Source of the DNA: Erythrobacter sp.
GTDB taxonomy: Bacteria; Pseudomonadota; Alphaproteobacteria; Sphingomonadales; Sphingomonadaceae
Reading direction: 5' to 3'
DNA length: 64,000 nt
NCBI GenBank assembly: GCA_009993605.1
Contig: JAACTB010000013.1
Location: forward strand, 147,783 to 211,782
Shown here in pieces: positions 63,251 through 64,000 of this stretch; within the stretch, counting starts at the first letter, position 1; each line of letters opens with the position of its first letter. The notes beneath the pieces are model-generated. The model was not told the origin of the DNA. It made no database searches and saw nothing but the letters and a program-made list of their open reading frames with translations. The translations under genes and the position numbers were made by a program.

Positions 63251-64000
63251 TTAGTGAAGGTTTTCGGCGTCGTTGATATAAAGCGACGTCAGAAGGGCGA
63301 AGACATAGGCCTGGATCCCGGCGACCAGCAGTTCGAGCGCGCAGATCGCGATCATCAGAACCATGCTGGGGATGCCGATGGCGATCCCGTAAAGCGGGCC
63401 GGCATTGCCGCCCGAGATCACGAAGCTGGACAGCACCTCCAGGAGGACGTGCCCGGCCATCATCGCCACGAACAGACGCAGCGCGAGGCTGAACGGGCGG
63501 ACCATGAAGCTGATCAGCTCGATCGGTGCGATGATCGGCACCATCGGCCAGGGCGTGCCGTGCGGCACGAACAGGCTGAAGAAGTGGAAGCCATGCTTGA
63601 AGAAGCCCACCAGCAGCACGATCGAGAACGAGATCACGGCGAGAATGCCGGTCACGGTGAAATGGCTGGTGAAGGTGAAGGGGTGCAGGCCGATCACGCC
63701 CAGCGGCAACAGGCCGAGCAGGTTGGCGAACAGGATGAACATGAACAGGCTGAAGACGTAAGGCACGTATTTGCGCCCCGCCTTGCCGATATTGGCTTCC
63801 AGCATATCGTCGATGAAGCCGGTGAAGCTTTCGACCATCATCTGCCAGCGGCCGGGCACCACCTGGCGCCGCATTCCGCCGGCCACGAAGATGGCGAGCA
63901 CCACAACGGTGATCAGCATCCACAACGCGCTGTTGGTGAAGGCGATATTGAAGCCTGCCAGCTCCCAGTTCTCGGTGCCGGCAAGCGGCTCGATCGTGAA
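63251..64000 (-). CDS. atpB: F0F1 ATP synthase subunit a, N-terminus beyond the window
   Basis: This is the subunit a gene running off the right edge. The open frame reaches base 64000, and the visible part is about 249 residues. The essential Arg is in SLALRLFVAMMAGHVLL, facing the c-ring. Other helices include GVIGLHPFTFTSHF and the C-terminal LLVAGIQAYVFALLTSLYINDA. Its start codon lies outside the window. An internal ATG at 63925 is not the true start. Confidence 0.95.
   Translation of the reverse strand, partial: FTIEPLAGTENWELAGFNIAFTNSALWMLITVVVLAIFVAGGMRRQVVPGRWQMMVESFTGFIDDMLEANIGKAGRKYVPYVFSLFMFILFANLLGLLPLGVIGLHPFTFTSHFTVTGILAVISFSIVLLVGFFKHGFHFFSLFVPHGTPWPMVPIIAPIELISFMVRPFSLALRLFVAMMAGHVLLEVLSSFVISGGNAGPLYGIAIGIPSMVLMIAICALELLVAGIQAYVFALLTSLYINDAENLH

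Noticed and set aside
63251..63925. ATG at 63925 as the start of atpB
   Set aside because: The frame continues upstream to the window edge with subunit a-like sequence, so the true start is outside.

Overview
The window reads as a chromosomal segment of a high-GC alphaproteobacterium, most likely order Sphingomonadales and probably family Erythrobacteraceae. This is inferred from gene content and order: tsf-pyrH-frr-uppS-cdsA-dxr-rseP-bamA-ompH-fabZ, an NDUFS4-type complex I subunit, a DUF6456 protein, a FeuP/FeuQ-like two-component pair, paired b and b' ATP synthase subunits, and a cell-envelope gene cluster without lpxD, lpxA and lpxB. The last point fits sphingomonads, which carry glycosphingolipids in place of lipopolysaccharide. 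No species call is possible without a database search.

Layout. 1-2317: end of mtaB, then ftsY, yciB and an acetyltransferase gene. 2314-9313 (minus): kup and a tightly overlapping cytochrome c maturation operon ccmC-D-E-F-G-H-(CcmI-like). 9405-11748: an amino acid dehydrogenase, tRNA-His, a prolyl-4-hydroxylase-like oxygenase and rpmE. 11844-24106 (minus): the conserved translation, isoprenoid and envelope block from rpsB and tsf through pyrH, frr, uppS, cdsA, dxr, rseP, bamA, ompH and fabZ, with a lone PAS protein between tsf and pyrH. 24470-26269: a small membrane protein preceded by a LexA-type direct repeat, then pssA and psd. 26319-31550: a FabH-like ketosynthase, tRNA-Tyr, rlmB, hup and lon. 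31706-34184: an A+T-rich orphan trypsin-like protease, a class II aldolase family protein and a second 2OG-Fe(II) oxygenase. 34231-40994: ybaB, dnaX, the SRP RNA, an NDUFS4-like gene, hrpB, a polyprenyl diphosphate synthase and a chorismate mutase. 41143-44796: a small exported or membrane protein, a two-component system with a PepSY protein, and a SIMPL protein. 44967-50357: an ABC-F protein, a uracil-DNA glycosylase family protein, a glutathione S-transferase, a divergent DUF6456/HTH pair and a GT4 glycosyltransferase. 50377-53655: secF, secD, yajC and tRNA-Pro. 53954-61727: a MASE1-PAS-GGDEF cyclase, a holin of the gene-transfer-agent type, aroQ, accB, accC, rpsA and gloB. 61824-64000 (minus): the F0 part of ATP synthase, with atpB running off the window.

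Almost everything is core housekeeping: protein synthesis and export, cytochrome c assembly, phospholipid and isoprenoid synthesis, and energy metabolism. Many operons use four-base stop/start overlaps (ATGA or GTGA), which suggests translational coupling. No CRISPR array, insertion sequence, integrase or prophage is visible. The observations most worth following are a GAAC-N7-GAAC (SOS-type) box upstream of an unrecognised 83-residue one-helix membrane protein, a perfect EF-hand loop inside the OmpH/Skp coiled coil, the orphan trypsin-like protease, the isolated GTA-type holin, and several RNA hairpins and repeated elements in intergenic DNA.
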